Shown in pieces: positions 1 through 9,306 of a stretch of DNA of 64,000 nt (position 1 is the stretch's first letter; the number at the start of each line of letters is the position of its first letter). Both the position numbers and the translations under genes were made by a program. The notes below the pieces were generated by a model that did not search any database, had not been told where the DNA came from, and was given only the letters and a program-made list of their open reading frames with translations. Source of the stretch: Salinicoccus halitifaciens (GTDB lineage: Bacteria; Bacillota; Bacilli; Staphylococcales; Salinicoccaceae); the NCBI RefSeq assembly GCF_021026095.1, contig NZ_JAJNCU010000001.1, positions 1 through 64,000 on the forward strand, given 5' to 3'.

Positions 1-18
1 CCGCTTTTTTTACCTGTC

Positions 19-47
19 GAAGGGCTTTATGTCCCAGCCCCTTTTTC
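19..47 (+). terminator. Probable terminator of an upstream gene
   Basis: A short hairpin pairs AGGGCT (from 21) with AGCCCCT (from 36) and is followed by a run of five T. The gene it would terminate lies outside the window. The stem is short, so confidence is moderate. Confidence 0.45.
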
Positions 48-378
48 ATTTTGGCGCATCTTCAGATTCGAATGTTGCGTCACAGGTTTGATGGTCTTTA
101 TTAAAACACAGTGTGGCTTGCCTGCAGGATTCATCAGGAGTTTCTGATAATTAAGAAGTAACATATATCTATTTGGTTTACTTGCCCAACAAATTATCTA
201 TATTTTCTAATTAATCACTTTTTTATATTGTCCAATGAGATTCAGTATGATATATTACAAATAATAATTAGTTTAATTGATAAATTAATTATATTAAATC
301 AAACATTGGGTTGATACTGAGGGGAAATATCTGTAGACATTCTAATGTTATTGAATGACTAATTTTTATAACACTGTT
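48..378 (+). other. AT-rich intergenic region before the glucuronide permease
   Basis: No convincing coding frame is present. The stretch becomes very AT-rich from about 150 and probably holds the promoter for the glucuronide genes, but I could not identify a -35/-10 pair with good spacing. The only clear element is the cre-like site at its end. Confidence 0.4.
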
Positions 379-392
379 TGTAAGCGATTGCA
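379..392 (+). promoter_or_regulatory. Candidate cre (CcpA) site before the glucuronide permease
   Basis: TGTAAGCGATTGCA matches 13 of 14 positions of the consensus TGWAANCGNTNWCA. It ends a few bases before the ribosome site AGGGGAG of the permease, so bound CcpA could repress by blocking polymerase. Carbon catabolite control of glucuronide use would be expected; binding itself is inferred. Confidence 0.6.
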
Positions 393-410
393 AAAGGGGA
401 GAATGATTTT

Positions 411-1961
411 ATGGCAAGGCCGAAATTGGAAGGTGATTTCTCAAGGGAAAAATATCATGTAGCAAAACTGTGGCAGATTGCATTCTTTGCACTGAACAAT
501 ACTGCGACAAATATTTTCCTGTTTGGTATGGGGTTTGTGACCTACTATGCAGCCGGGATTGCGGGGCTTGCTGTCATGACAGTCAGCACCATCCTCGCAC
601 TGATGCGGGTGTTCGACAGCATCACCGATCCCATCATAGGATTCATTATCGACAGGACGGAAACCAAGCTCGGAAAATTCAGGCCGATCATGGTCATCGG
701 TAACCTGATCCTGCTCACAGCGTTCTTGCTAATGTTCAATGTCCTGCATCTCTTTCCGGAGAACATGCAGATGATGGTGTTCATAGTGCTCCAGTTCATC
801 TATATCATCGGGTATACAATGCAGACGACGGTGACCCGGGCGGCGCAGACCGTGCTCACGAACCATCCGAGGCAGAGGCCGTTGTTCTCGATCTTTGATG
901 CGGTGTTTACATTGTCATTGTTCACTTTTGGACAGGTATATGCTTCACAATATCTTATGGGCAGGTACGGAGATTTCACTTATGGCTATTTTGTTGAATT
1001 GTCACTGACATTCGCAGCCGTTTCAGCACTCTTCACAGTACTCGCCGTCATCGCAATCTGGGGCAAGGACAGGAAAGAGTTTTACGGAATAGAGGAAGTG
1101 AACGTCCGGACAAGGTTTAGGGATTATTGGCCGGTGCTGAAAAGGAACAGGGCGCTGCAGATGCTCGTGTTGTCAGCTGCGACCGACAAGTTTGCAGCGA
1201 TGTTCATGAATCAGCAGGTTGTGCAGGTCATGTTCTTCGGCATATTGATGGGCAACTTTGCGCTGAGTGGACAGTTTGGGTTGATCGTCCTTGTGCCAAG
1301 TTTGATCTTCATTTTCTTTGGTGTCAGGTACGCTCAGAACCTCGGGCTCAGGCGCGCATTGGTGCTGTTCTCTTATATTGGTGCGATTTCATTCTCCATC
1401 CTTTTCATCTTGATGGTGCTGTTTGACCCGGAAGAGTTTGCGCTCGGCAACTGGGGTGTACTATCGATTGCATTCCTGATCCTGTATTCAGCCGGCAGGG
1501 CCATCAGTTCATTGACGCCCTCAATCGTCATACCGATGATTGCGGATGTCTCCGACTACGAAACATATTCGTCGGGCAGGTATATACCGGGCATGATTTC
1601 TGCATTGTTCTCCTTCGTTGATAAGCTGGTGTCCAGTCTGACGCCATTTGTAATCGGTGCTCTGGTTGCCCTGATTGGCTTTGGCGATGAGTTCCCGACG
1701 GTGACCGATGAAATGACGACCGGGATATTCTGGGTGGCGATGATCACGGCATTAGGATTCCCGATCGCCGGGTGGGTCATTTCAATCATTGCGATGCGGT
1801 TTTATCCTCTGACAAAAGAGAAAATGGCTGAAGTCCAGGAAGAATTGAACAAAACTAAGAATTTCATACTGGATGCACGTGATAAGAAAAGAGCAGAGGC
1901 AGCTGCTGATCCGGGTCGGGGTATTGAAGAAGGCTCAGAAGACGATGATTCCAGGAGATAA
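411..1961 (+). CDS. GPH-family glucuronide/hexuronide cation symporter
   Basis: Membrane permease of the glycoside-pentoside-hexuronide (GPH) symporter family, 516 residues with about twelve hydrophobic segments. The N-terminal third carries the family signature: an aspartate-rich loop reading D-x-I-T-D-P-I-I-G and then D-R-T-E-T-K-L-G-K-F-R-P near residues 70-92. UidB and related permeases of this family import beta-glucuronides or hexuronides with H+ or Na+. The charged C-terminal tail (about 60 residues, ending in acidic residues) is cytoplasmic. A ribosome site AGGGGAG lies about 9 bases before the ATG. The beta-glucuronidase gene follows 39 bp later, so the pair probably imports and hydrolyses glucuronides. 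The exact glycoside cannot be read from the sequence. A cre-like site sits just upstream. Confidence 0.85.
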   Translation: MARPKLEGDFSREKYHVAKLWQIAFFALNNTATNIFLFGMGFVTYYAAGIAGLAVMTVSTILALMRVFDSITDPIIGFIIDRTETKLGKFRPIMVIGNLILLTAFLLMFNVLHLFPENMQMMVFIVLQFIYIIGYTMQTTVTRAAQTVLTNHPRQRPLFSIFDAVFTLSLFTFGQVYASQYLMGRYGDFTYGYFVELSLTFAAVSALFTVLAVIAIWGKDRKEFYGIEEVNVRTRFRDYWPVLKRNRALQMLVLSAATDKFAAMFMNQQVVQVMFFGILMGNFALSGQFGLIVLVPSLIFIFFGVRYAQNLGLRRALVLFSYIGAISFSILFILMVLFDPEEFALGNWGVLSIAFLILYSAGRAISSLTPSIVIPMIADVSDYETYSSGRYIPGMISALFSFVDKLVSSLTPFVIGALVALIGFGDEFPTVTDEMTTGIFWVAMITALGFPIAGWVISIIAMRFYPLTKEKMAEVQEELNKTKNFILDARDKKRAEAAADPGRGIEEGSEDDDSRR

Positions 1962-2000
1962 GTAGTTTATTCATATAAAAATTATTTAGGAGAGATTTCA

Positions 2001-3803
2001 ATGCTATATCCAATCACAACAGAAACAAGAAATGTCATCGATCTATCAGGTATATGGAAATTCAAGGTGGACGAAGGTAATGGCCACGATGAAAAATGGT
2101 ATGAAGATAAGCTCGATACCAAGAGGCATATGGCGGTCCCGGCCTCTTACAACGATGCGGCTGTTTATGAAGAAATCAGAAATCATGTGGGGACGGTATG
2201 GTATGAAAAAGAATTCACCGTACCTAAAATGCTATTGGGTGAGACGATCATCCTGAGGTTCGGGTCTGTCACGCACCATGCGGAAGTTTACTTGAACGGT
2301 AAAAAGATCACCCAGCATAAAGGCGGATTCCTGCCGTTCGAAGTGGCCGTGAATGAACATCTGGAAAATGGGCAGAACAGGCTGACGGTCGCGGTGGATA
2401 ATATATTAGATGAATCCACATTGCCGGTCGGGATGTACGAGGAAAAAGAAGTGAACGGCCGTACGAAGAGATATAACAGCCCGAACTTCGATTTCTTCAA
2501 TTATGCAGGTATCCACCGTCCGGTCAAGATCTACACGGTGCCTGAAAACCACATTCAGGACCTGAAGGTATTTACAGAGCAGACGGGTAATGAATATGCA
2601 TTCAACTATAACGTGGAAGTTGCAGGCACGGCGGAAACGGTGGAAATCGCAGTTGAAGACGAAGAGGGGAACATCGTTTATGAAGGGGAAGGCGCAAGCG
2701 GCAGTGCAAAGATTGAGGATGCCAAGCTCTGGCAGCCGTTGGACAGCTATTTGTACAACTTCCATGTGTACCTTAAAGACGGTGACGGCGAAACAGTCGA
2801 CCATTATACACTTCCGACAGGGTTGAGGACGGTTGAGGTCAAAGAGGGTCAGTTCAGGATCAACGGAGAACCATTCTACTTCAAAGGGTTTGGGAAACAT
2901 GAAGATGTCCACATCAACGGCAGGGGATTCAATGAAGCGGCAAATGTGATGGACTTCAATCTGATGAAGTGGATCGGGGCGAACTCATTCAGAACGGCGC
3001 ATTACCCTTATTCAGAAGAGATGATGCGGCTTGCCGACCGGGAAGGCTTTGTTGTGATTGACGAAACTTCGGCGGTCGGGGTGCATTTAAACTTCATGGC
3101 GACAATGTTTGGAGATGCTGAAAAGAAAGATACATGGAAAGAGATTAAGACGGCAGAACACCACGAAGACGTCATCCGGGACTTGATCGCCCGTGATAAG
3201 AACCATCCATCGGTTGTGCTGTGGAGCATTGCGAACGAACCTGCGTCTGAAGAAGAAGGGGCATATGAATACTTCAAACCATTATATGATTTGACAAAAG
3301 AGCTCGACCCTGAAAAACGTCCGGCCACAGTCGTGACGCATATGATGTCCACACCGGAAACAGAGCAGGTGGCAGGTCTTGTTGATGTACTGGGGATGAA
3401 CCGCTACTACGGCTGGTATTCCCAGAGCGGTGATCTGGAGGATGCGAAAATCGCACTCCAGGAGGAGTTCGATTTTTATACATCCGAGTACCCGGACAAA
3501 CCGATCATTATGACAGAGTACGGTGCAGATACCGTTGCCGGACTGCATGCAGTCGATCCGATCATGTTCACAGAGGAATACCAGAAGTTATACCTGGAAG
3601 CGAATCATGAAGTCTTCGATAAGACGAAAAACTTCGTCGGTGAGCATATATGGAATTTCGCAGACTTTGAAACAAGCCAGGGCGTGATCAGGGTCCAGGG
3701 GAACAGGAAGGGCATATTTACGCGTGACCGCAGGCCGAAGCTTGCCGCACATTATATGAAAGAACGCTGGGAAAGCATCCCGGACTTCAACTATAAGAAA
3801 TGA
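2001..3803 (+). CDS. uidA: Beta-glucuronidase, glycoside hydrolase family 2
   Basis: Cytoplasmic GH2 beta-glucuronidase of 600 residues, close to the 603 of the E. coli enzyme, with no signal peptide. Domain order is the jelly-roll sugar-binding domain (about 1-180), immunoglobulin-like domain (about 180-275) and TIM barrel (about 275-600). The acid/base glutamate lies in the N-E-P motif at residue 413, and the nucleophile in M-T-E-Y-G at about residue 506. The N-R-K motif at about 568-570 corresponds to the N-x-K motif that contacts the glucuronic acid carboxylate, which separates glucuronidases from galactosidases. It releases D-glucuronate from conjugates or oligosaccharides taken up by the upstream permease; UxaC and later enzymes then use the glucuronate. 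RBS AGGAGAG precedes the ATG. A terminator follows, so the TRAP genes downstream probably have their own promoter. Confidence 0.93.
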   Translation: MLYPITTETRNVIDLSGIWKFKVDEGNGHDEKWYEDKLDTKRHMAVPASYNDAAVYEEIRNHVGTVWYEKEFTVPKMLLGETIILRFGSVTHHAEVYLNGKKITQHKGGFLPFEVAVNEHLENGQNRLTVAVDNILDESTLPVGMYEEKEVNGRTKRYNSPNFDFFNYAGIHRPVKIYTVPENHIQDLKVFTEQTGNEYAFNYNVEVAGTAETVEIAVEDEEGNIVYEGEGASGSAKIEDAKLWQPLDSYLYNFHVYLKDGDGETVDHYTLPTGLRTVEVKEGQFRINGEPFYFKGFGKHEDVHINGRGFNEAANVMDFNLMKWIGANSFRTAHYPYSEEMMRLADREGFVVIDETSAVGVHLNFMATMFGDAEKKDTWKEIKTAEHHEDVIRDLIARDKNHPSVVLWSIANEPASEEEGAYEYFKPLYDLTKELDPEKRPATVVTHMMSTPETEQVAGLVDVLGMNRYYGWYSQSGDLEDAKIALQEEFDFYTSEYPDKPIIMTEYGADTVAGLHAVDPIMFTEEYQKLYLEANHEVFDKTKNFVGEHIWNFADFETSQGVIRVQGNRKGIFTRDRRPKLAAHYMKERWESIPDFNYKK

Positions 3804-3811
3804 TGGATATG

Positions 3812-3846
3812 AAAGGTGCCGGCCTGCTGATGCCGGTGCCTTTTAT
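3812..3846 (+). terminator. Rho-independent terminator after uidA
   Basis: A 12-bp stem including two G-U pairs is formed by AAAGGTGCCGGC and GCCGGTGCCTTT around an 8-base loop, ending in TTTT. It separates the permease-uidA unit from the TRAP operon. Confidence 0.75.
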
Positions 3847-3994
3847 GTTCATACTTCAGAATCTCTTCCCATCAATTATAGTGAGATGGTTCATTGAAAA
3901 AAACTAAATATAATAAATGTTTTTAATTTGGACATTGAATTTAAGCATAATTAGTTGTACCATTAAACTATTAAATTACGGGAGATTTTTGAAT

Positions 3995-5002
3995 ATGATG
4001 AGATATTATATAGTTTTTGTAAGCGTCTTCATTTTATTTCTAGGCGCGTGCACCAATACCACGGCGGGTGAAGCGGACAGGCATGATATCACGCTTGCGC
4101 ATAACCATGCAACGGACCATCCGGTTCATGCTTCTTTGGAACACTTTAAGGAGGAAGTCGAAACCAATTCTGACGGTGATATGCAGGTCACAATCTACGC
4201 CAATGAGCAGCTCGGCAGTGAAAGGGAAGTGATCGAGCTGACGCAGACGGGTGCGGTGGATGCGACGAAGGTCAGTGCCGCAGCACTTGAAAGTTTCCGT
4301 CCGGAGTATTCAATCTTCAACCTGCCTTACTTGTTCGAATCGGAGGACGAATTCAAAGAGAAGATGAATGATCCGGAAATCGCGAATGTCCTTTACCAGT
4401 CTTCAGAAGATATCGGATTCGTGGGCCTGACTTACTTCGATGCGGGAATGCGGAGCCTTTATACGGCGGATCGTGTGGTTGAGAGTACGGATGATATGGC
4501 CGGTCTGAAGGTGCGTGTCCAGCCGAGTGCTGCAAGTGTCAATATGATCGAGGCACTTGGCGGGACGGCGACACCGATGGGCTACGGTGAAGTTTATACT
4601 GCACTGCAGTCGGGCATCATTGATGCTGCAGAGAACAATCTGACCTCACTTGTCAGCAGCCGTCACGGTGAAGTGGCGGATTACTGGATCTACACGGAGC
4701 ACACTGTCGTACCGGATATGTTCATCATGAACAAGGCACTTCTGGATGAGATGTCGGATGAACACCGTGAAATCATCTATGACGCATCGGATTCTGCAAA
4801 CGAGTTCCACGAAGTGGTGTGGGCTGAGGCGACGCGTGAAGCGGAAGACATAGCACAGAATGAGATGGGTGTTGAATTCAGGGAAGTCGACAAATCTTCA
4901 TTCATCGAAGCATCCCAGCCGCTTCACGAAGAGATGAAGCAGGATGAAACGATGGCACCGATCTATGAAATGTTCAGGGGGGAAGATGATGAAGCAAATT
5001 AA
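3995..5002 (+). CDS. TRAP transporter solute-binding lipoprotein (DctP family), hexuronate-type
   Basis: Extracytoplasmic solute receptor of a TRAP transporter. From the ATG at 3995 the protein starts MMRYYIVF and has a hydrophobic signal with lipobox L-G-A-C near residue 20, so it should be a membrane-anchored lipoprotein of about 335 residues. I chose this start rather than an in-frame ATG at 3917 because GGGAGA lies shortly upstream and the signal peptide then begins correctly. The mature part shows the DctP pattern, including the conserved arginine segment G-L-K-V-R-V-Q-P that usually contacts the carboxylate. DctQ and DctM genes overlap and follow, then uxaC and uxuA. The context points to D-glucuronate or a similar hexuronate as ligand (inference). 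A cre-like site lies just inside the coding region. Confidence 0.85.
   Translation: MMRYYIVFVSVFILFLGACTNTTAGEADRHDITLAHNHATDHPVHASLEHFKEEVETNSDGDMQVTIYANEQLGSEREVIELTQTGAVDATKVSAAALESFRPEYSIFNLPYLFESEDEFKEKMNDPEIANVLYQSSEDIGFVGLTYFDAGMRSLYTADRVVESTDDMAGLKVRVQPSAASVNMIEALGGTATPMGYGEVYTALQSGIIDAAENNLTSLVSSRHGEVADYWIYTEHTVVPDMFIMNKALLDEMSDEHREIIYDASDSANEFHEVVWAEATREAEDIAQNEMGVEFREVDKSSFIEASQPLHEEMKQDETMAPIYEMFRGEDDEAN
4017..4031 (+). promoter_or_regulatory. Candidate intragenic cre site at the start of dctP
   Basis: TTGTAAGCGTCTTCA matches 14 of 15 positions of WTGNAARCGNWWWCA. It lies about 22 bases inside the TRAP receptor gene, where CcpA could act as a roadblock. It may also be chance in coding sequence. 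Confidence 0.4.
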
Positions 5003-5486
5003 ACTGACCGTGGATAAAGTGATCCTCGGTTTTGCGAGTATCGCGATTGTCGCCATGACGCTCCTTGCGGTGTGGCAGGTCATCGCGAGATACATACTGA
5101 ACGACCCGAGTACGCTCAGTGAAGAGATCATCAGATACACCCTGATCTGGTTCACACTGCTCGGTGCGGCTTATGTATTCGGACAGAATAAGCATATTAC
5201 GATTTTATTCATACGTGAAAAATTCCCTTGGAAGGTGCAGCTGTTCCTGACATATCTGGCGCAGTTCGCCGTGCTTTTGACCGCGATCGTCGTCTTCATA
5301 TACGGCGGCATCAGGATAACGATGCTCACAATCCCACAGATTGCGCCGGCGACGGGCATCTCCATGGGGTTTGTCTACTCGGCACTCCCGGTGTCGGGTG
5401 TGATCATTTTATTCTATACGATATATAACATCATGACGATCGAACGTACCGCAATGACAGATGAAGAGGATGTGAAAAGCGTATGA
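4989..5486 (+). CDS. TRAP transporter small membrane subunit (DctQ family)
   Basis: Four-helix small permease subunit of the TRAP transporter, about 165 residues. It has the typical N-terminal helix and the motif W-Q-V-I-A-R-Y-I-L-N-D-P near residues 25-40. The start at 4989 (MKQIKLTV) is preferred because the G-rich ribosome site GGGGGG lies about 7 bases upstream; in-frame ATGs further upstream fall inside dctP. The gene overlaps the end of dctP by 14 bp and the start of dctM by 4 bp, so translation is probably coupled. It works with DctM to move the substrate delivered by the lipoprotein. Confidence 0.85.
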   Translation: MKQIKLTVDKVILGFASIAIVAMTLLAVWQVIARYILNDPSTLSEEIIRYTLIWFTLLGAAYVFGQNKHITILFIREKFPWKVQLFLTYLAQFAVLLTAIVVFIYGGIRITMLTIPQIAPATGISMGFVYSALPVSGVIILFYTIYNIMTIERTAMTDEEDVKSV

Positions 5487-6787
5487 GTACAACCGTATTG
5501 GCAGGCATCATGATTTTCGGGCTGCTGCTCTTATTCCTGGTGATTGGGTTTCCGATCGCGATCGCCATCCTGCTCAGTTCATTGTTCACGCTGATGCTCA
5601 TACTGCCGTTTGACACGACGGTCTTGACCGGGGCACAGCGGCTCGTCACCGAAATGGACAGCTTCACGATGCTTGCGATTCCTTTATTCGTCCTGGCCGG
5701 GATCATCATGAACAACGGTGGCATCGCGTTCCGTCTCATCAACTTTGCGAAAGTGCTCGTCGGCAGGATGCCGGGATCGCTTGCGCATACGAACGTCGTC
5801 GGGAACATGTTATTTGGTTCGATTGCGGGATCGAGTGTGGCATCTGCTGCTGCAATGGGGCGCATCATGGGGCCGATGCAGGAGAACAGCGGCTATGACA
5901 GGAAGTATTCTGCTGCCGTCAATATCGCCTCGGCGCCGGCCGGTCTGATCATTCCACCGACGACGATACTGATCGTCTACTCGCTTGTGAGCGGCGGGAC
6001 GTCCATTGCAGCGCTCTTCATCGCCGGATACATACCGGGTATACTGTGGGGACTTACAACGATGGTGATTGCCTATATATTCGCGAAAAAATATAAATAT
6101 CCGGTTGCCGATAAAATCTCATGGCGTGATAAGGCGTTTTTGACAGTCGATGCGATTCCAAGCCTTCTTCTGATCATCATCGTCATCGGTGGGATTGTTG
6201 CCGGGATATTTACGGCAACGGAAGGTGCGGCGATCGCTGTCATCTACTCGACAGTGCTGTCGATTATATATAAGAGCCTGAAGTTCGAGGACTTCCCGAA
6301 GATCATGAAGGAGACGGTGGAGATCACCGGCATGATACTGCTTCTGATCACGGCATCCGGCCTGTTTTCACTCGTCATGTCCTATACGGGTCTGCCGGAG
6401 GCGATGAGTGAAGGGCTGCTCAGCCTCACCGACAACCCGATATTCATCCTGCTGCTGATGACGATTTTCCTTTTGGCTATTGGCACATTTATGGACATCA
6501 CGCCGGCCGTATTGATATTCACACCGATATTCCTGCCGATCGCGATGGATATGGGCATCGACCCGATCCACTTCGGTATCATCATGACGTTCAACCTGTG
6601 CATCGGCAACATCACACCGCCGGTCGGCTCAGCGCTTTTCGTCGGTGCAAGTGTTGCGAACATCAGGGTCGAGAAAGTGATTCCGATGCTGGTGCCTTTC
6701 TTCATCGCGTTGATCGTTATGCTGCTGGTCATCACGTTCGTACCTTGGTTCAGCATGTTCCTACCGGACCTTTTGGGCCTGAGTTGA
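5483..6787 (+). CDS. TRAP transporter large permease subunit (DctM family)
   Basis: Large membrane subunit of the TRAP transporter, 434 residues, roughly eleven to twelve membrane segments. It carries family hallmarks such as the G-S-I-A-G-S-S-V-A-S-A-A-A segment around residue 110 and the I-I-P-P-T-T motif around residue 155. TRAP permeases couple uptake to Na+ or H+ gradients. The gene overlaps dctQ by the sequence ATGA and is followed 26 bp later by uxaC, so transport and the first catabolic step are probably one transcript. Substrate assignment to a hexuronate rests on that context. Confidence 0.87.
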   Translation: MSTTVLAGIMIFGLLLLFLVIGFPIAIAILLSSLFTLMLILPFDTTVLTGAQRLVTEMDSFTMLAIPLFVLAGIIMNNGGIAFRLINFAKVLVGRMPGSLAHTNVVGNMLFGSIAGSSVASAAAMGRIMGPMQENSGYDRKYSAAVNIASAPAGLIIPPTTILIVYSLVSGGTSIAALFIAGYIPGILWGLTTMVIAYIFAKKYKYPVADKISWRDKAFLTVDAIPSLLLIIIVIGGIVAGIFTATEGAAIAVIYSTVLSIIYKSLKFEDFPKIMKETVEITGMILLLITASGLFSLVMSYTGLPEAMSEGLLSLTDNPIFILLLMTIFLLAIGTFMDITPAVLIFTPIFLPIAMDMGIDPIHFGIIMTFNLCIGNITPPVGSALFVGASVANIRVEKVIPMLVPFFIALIVMLLVITFVPWFSMFLPDLLGLS

Positions 6788-6813
6788 TATAAATGAAATT
6801 TAGGAGAGATACA

Positions 6814-8211
6814 ATGATTGACAAGGATTTCCTGCTCACTACAGAGACGGCGAAATGGTTATACCATGATGTGGCAAAAGATATGCCGATCATCGACTAT
6901 CATAATCATCTTGATCCAAAAGAAATATATGAAAATGAAAACTATGCCTCCATCACCGACGTGTGGCTCGGCGGCGACCACTACAAATGGCGTGCCATGC
7001 GGGCGGCAGGGATTGATGAGGAAAAGATCACGGGTGATGCGGATGAAAAAGAGAAGTTCGACGCATTCGCCGAGACCCTGCCCAAGCTTTTCGGCAACCA
7101 ATTGCTGCACTGGACGCAGCTTGAACTGAAGCACTTTTTCGGTATCGAAGAATTTCTTTCCCCAAAGACGGCGGATGACATTTATGAGCAGACGAACAGG
7201 ATGCTGGCGGATGATGCTCTTAAGCCGAGAAGCATTTTGAAGAACTTGAATGTCGAGTTCCTCGGTACGACGGATGATCCTGCGGATGATTTGAAGTACC
7301 ATAAGCTGCTTGCAGAAGACGAGACGTTTGATGTGAAGATTGCACCGTCATTCCGTCCGGATAAGGCATTGGCGATCGATGCGGAGGATTACGGCGAGTG
7401 GCTTGAAAGACTAGAGTCTGCTGCGGATATGAAAGTGGACAATTATGAGAGGTTTTTGGAGGCGATGGATGCGCGTCTTGAGTACTTCGATGCGCACGGC
7501 TGCAAGGCTTCCGATCATGGCATCAATGAGATGTTCTATGAGGAAGCTTCGGTTGATGAGGCGGCTGATATATTTGAAAAAGTTTTGGGCGGCGGTGCCG
7601 TGAGTGAGAAGGAAGTCGCGCAGTTCAAGACGTATACGCTTGTGCATCTTGCGAAGCGGTATAATGCGTACGGCTGGGCGATGCAGCTGCACATAGGGCC
7701 GCTCAGGAACAATAATTCAAGGATGTTCGAGCGCACGGGTCCGGACAGCGGATTCGACTCCATCAATGACGGGCTTGTGGCACAGCCATTGAGCAGATTT
7801 TTAGATGCAGTCGATAAGACGGATGAGCTGCCGAAGACGATACTGTACACATTGAACCCGAGGGACAACATCATCATGGCGACGATGGCGGGTAACTTCC
7901 AATCCGGCGGTGTGCCTGGCAAAGTGCAGTTCGGCACGGCATGGTGGTTCAACGACAACTATGACGGCATGATGGCACAGATGAAGGAGCTTGCGAATGC
8001 GGGTGCATTCAAGACGTTCATCGGCATGCTGACGGATTCACGGAGTATGCTCAGTTTCGTGCGCCACGAGTACTTCAGAAGGATACTGTGCGAGCTGCTC
8101 GGGCAGTGGGCGGAGCAGGGCATGATTCCACGTGATGAGGATCTTTTGAAAGAGTACGTGGAAGGCATCTGCTATTTAAATGCGAAAAATTACTTCGGCC
8201 TGGAAGGCTGA
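6814..8211 (+). CDS. uxaC: Glucuronate isomerase
   Basis: Uronate isomerase that converts D-glucuronate to D-fructuronate (and D-galacturonate to D-tagaturonate), an amidohydrolase-fold metal enzyme. The protein from the ATG at 6814 is 465 residues, the usual family length. The metal-binding pattern D-Y-H-N-H-L-D-P lies near residues 28-35, and W-W-F-N-D-N-Y-D-G-M and the C-terminal R-H-E-Y-F-R-R-I-L motif are family hallmarks. The start at 6814 is preferred over 6793 because TAGGAGAG lies 7 bases before it. It follows the TRAP genes and precedes uxuA by 15 bp, so it links uptake to the mannonate branch. It is the only uxaC in the window; the second hexonate cluster lacks one. Confidence 0.93.
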   Translation: MIDKDFLLTTETAKWLYHDVAKDMPIIDYHNHLDPKEIYENENYASITDVWLGGDHYKWRAMRAAGIDEEKITGDADEKEKFDAFAETLPKLFGNQLLHWTQLELKHFFGIEEFLSPKTADDIYEQTNRMLADDALKPRSILKNLNVEFLGTTDDPADDLKYHKLLAEDETFDVKIAPSFRPDKALAIDAEDYGEWLERLESAADMKVDNYERFLEAMDARLEYFDAHGCKASDHGINEMFYEEASVDEAADIFEKVLGGGAVSEKEVAQFKTYTLVHLAKRYNAYGWAMQLHIGPLRNNNSRMFERTGPDSGFDSINDGLVAQPLSRFLDAVDKTDELPKTILYTLNPRDNIIMATMAGNFQSGGVPGKVQFGTAWWFNDNYDGMMAQMKELANAGAFKTFIGMLTDSRSMLSFVRHEYFRRILCELLGQWAEQGMIPRDEDLLKEYVEGICYLNAKNYFGLEG

Positions 8212-8226
8212 GGAGGAGAGATATCA

Positions 8227-9264
8227 ATGGAAATGAGCTTCAGATGGTACGGCAACGACGACCCTGTGACACTTGAATATATACGCCAGATTCCGCAGAT
8301 GAAAGGCATCGTCTCTGCAATCTACGACATTCCTGCAGGCGAAGTGTGGCCGTATGAAGAGATCGTGAAATTGCGGGATCAGATTGCTGGGCATGGCATG
8401 AGATTGAACGTCATAGAATCCGTCCCGGTGCATGAGGACATCAAGATGGGCCGCGGACGGCGCGATGAGCTGATTGAAAACTATAAGGAGACGATCCGTA
8501 ATCTGTCTAGGGCAGGAATTAAGACAGTTTGTTATAACTTCATGCCGGTCTTCGACTGGACGCGCACGGAGCTTGAGGCGCCTTTGGAAGATGGATCGAA
8601 TTCACTGAAGTATGACGAAGCGACGGTCAAAAACATCGATCCGCTGAGCGGTGAACTGACACTGCCGGGGTGGGACTTGTCCTATCAGACGGATGACCTG
8701 AAGGAAATCATTGATGCTTACCAGGAAATCAGTGAAGATCAGCTGTTTGAAAACCTGGTTTACTTCCTTGAGCGGATCATTCCGGTGGCTGAAGAAGAAG
8801 ACGTGCTGATGGCCATCCATCCGGACGATCCGCCATGGGGTATCTTCGGACTGCCGCGCATCATCACGGGTGCTAGTGCTTTACGCAAGCTGTTCGAAGC
8901 GGTGCCGAGCAGGCATAACGGCATCACGTTCTGCACCGGTTCCTACGGTGCAAGCCCGGATAATGATTTGTTTGAAATCATTGAGCTTGCTAAAGAACGA
9001 ATCCATTTCGTCCATGCAAGGAACGTGAAATGGACGGGGGACTTGTCCTTCCAGGAAACGTCCCATTCGGTCCATGACGGGTCGCTTGATATGGTGGGCA
9101 TCGTTGAAGCGCTGATTCAGGCGGGCGTTGACGCACCAATCCGTCCGGACCACGGCCGCATGATTTGGGGCGAGACTGGGCGCCCGGGTTATGGTCTTTA
9201 TGACAGGGCCCTCGGTGCCGCCTACCTGAACGGCATCATCGATACGGTGAATCGGACAGACTGA
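8227..9264 (+). CDS. uxuA: Mannonate dehydratase (copy 1)
   Basis: D-mannonate dehydratase, which removes water from D-mannonate to give 2-keto-3-deoxy-D-gluconate. It has 345 residues with a TIM-barrel fold. Visible family motifs are the N-terminal M-E-M-S-F-R-W-Y-G, the central H-P-D-D-P-P-W near residue 198, F-C-T-G-S-Y-G near residue 237, H-A-R-N near 262 and R-P-D-H-G-R near 302, which together form the Mn/Fe site. A strong ribosome site GAGGAGGAGAG precedes the ATG. It lies 15 bp after uxaC and is followed by a strong terminator. The second copy at 48652-49710 is very similar; the third at 55733-56800 is more divergent. Confidence 0.93.
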   Translation: MEMSFRWYGNDDPVTLEYIRQIPQMKGIVSAIYDIPAGEVWPYEEIVKLRDQIAGHGMRLNVIESVPVHEDIKMGRGRRDELIENYKETIRNLSRAGIKTVCYNFMPVFDWTRTELEAPLEDGSNSLKYDEATVKNIDPLSGELTLPGWDLSYQTDDLKEIIDAYQEISEDQLFENLVYFLERIIPVAEEEDVLMAIHPDDPPWGIFGLPRIITGASALRKLFEAVPSRHNGITFCTGSYGASPDNDLFEIIELAKERIHFVHARNVKWTGDLSFQETSHSVHDGSLDMVGIVEALIQAGVDAPIRPDHGRMIWGETGRPGYGLYDRALGAAYLNGIIDTVNRTD

Positions 9265-9265
9265 T

Positions 9266-9300
9266 AAAAAAATCCCTCCCTGCATATGCAGGGAGGGTTC
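9266..9300 (+). terminator. Bidirectional terminator between uxuA and the ROK pseudogene
   Basis: A near-perfect hairpin pairs CCCTCCCTGCAT with ATGCAGGGAGGG at 9274-9297, with A-rich sequence on the left and T-containing sequence on the right. It can serve uxuA on the plus strand and the ROK gene on the minus strand. Confidence 0.8.
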
Positions 9301-9306
9301 ACTTAT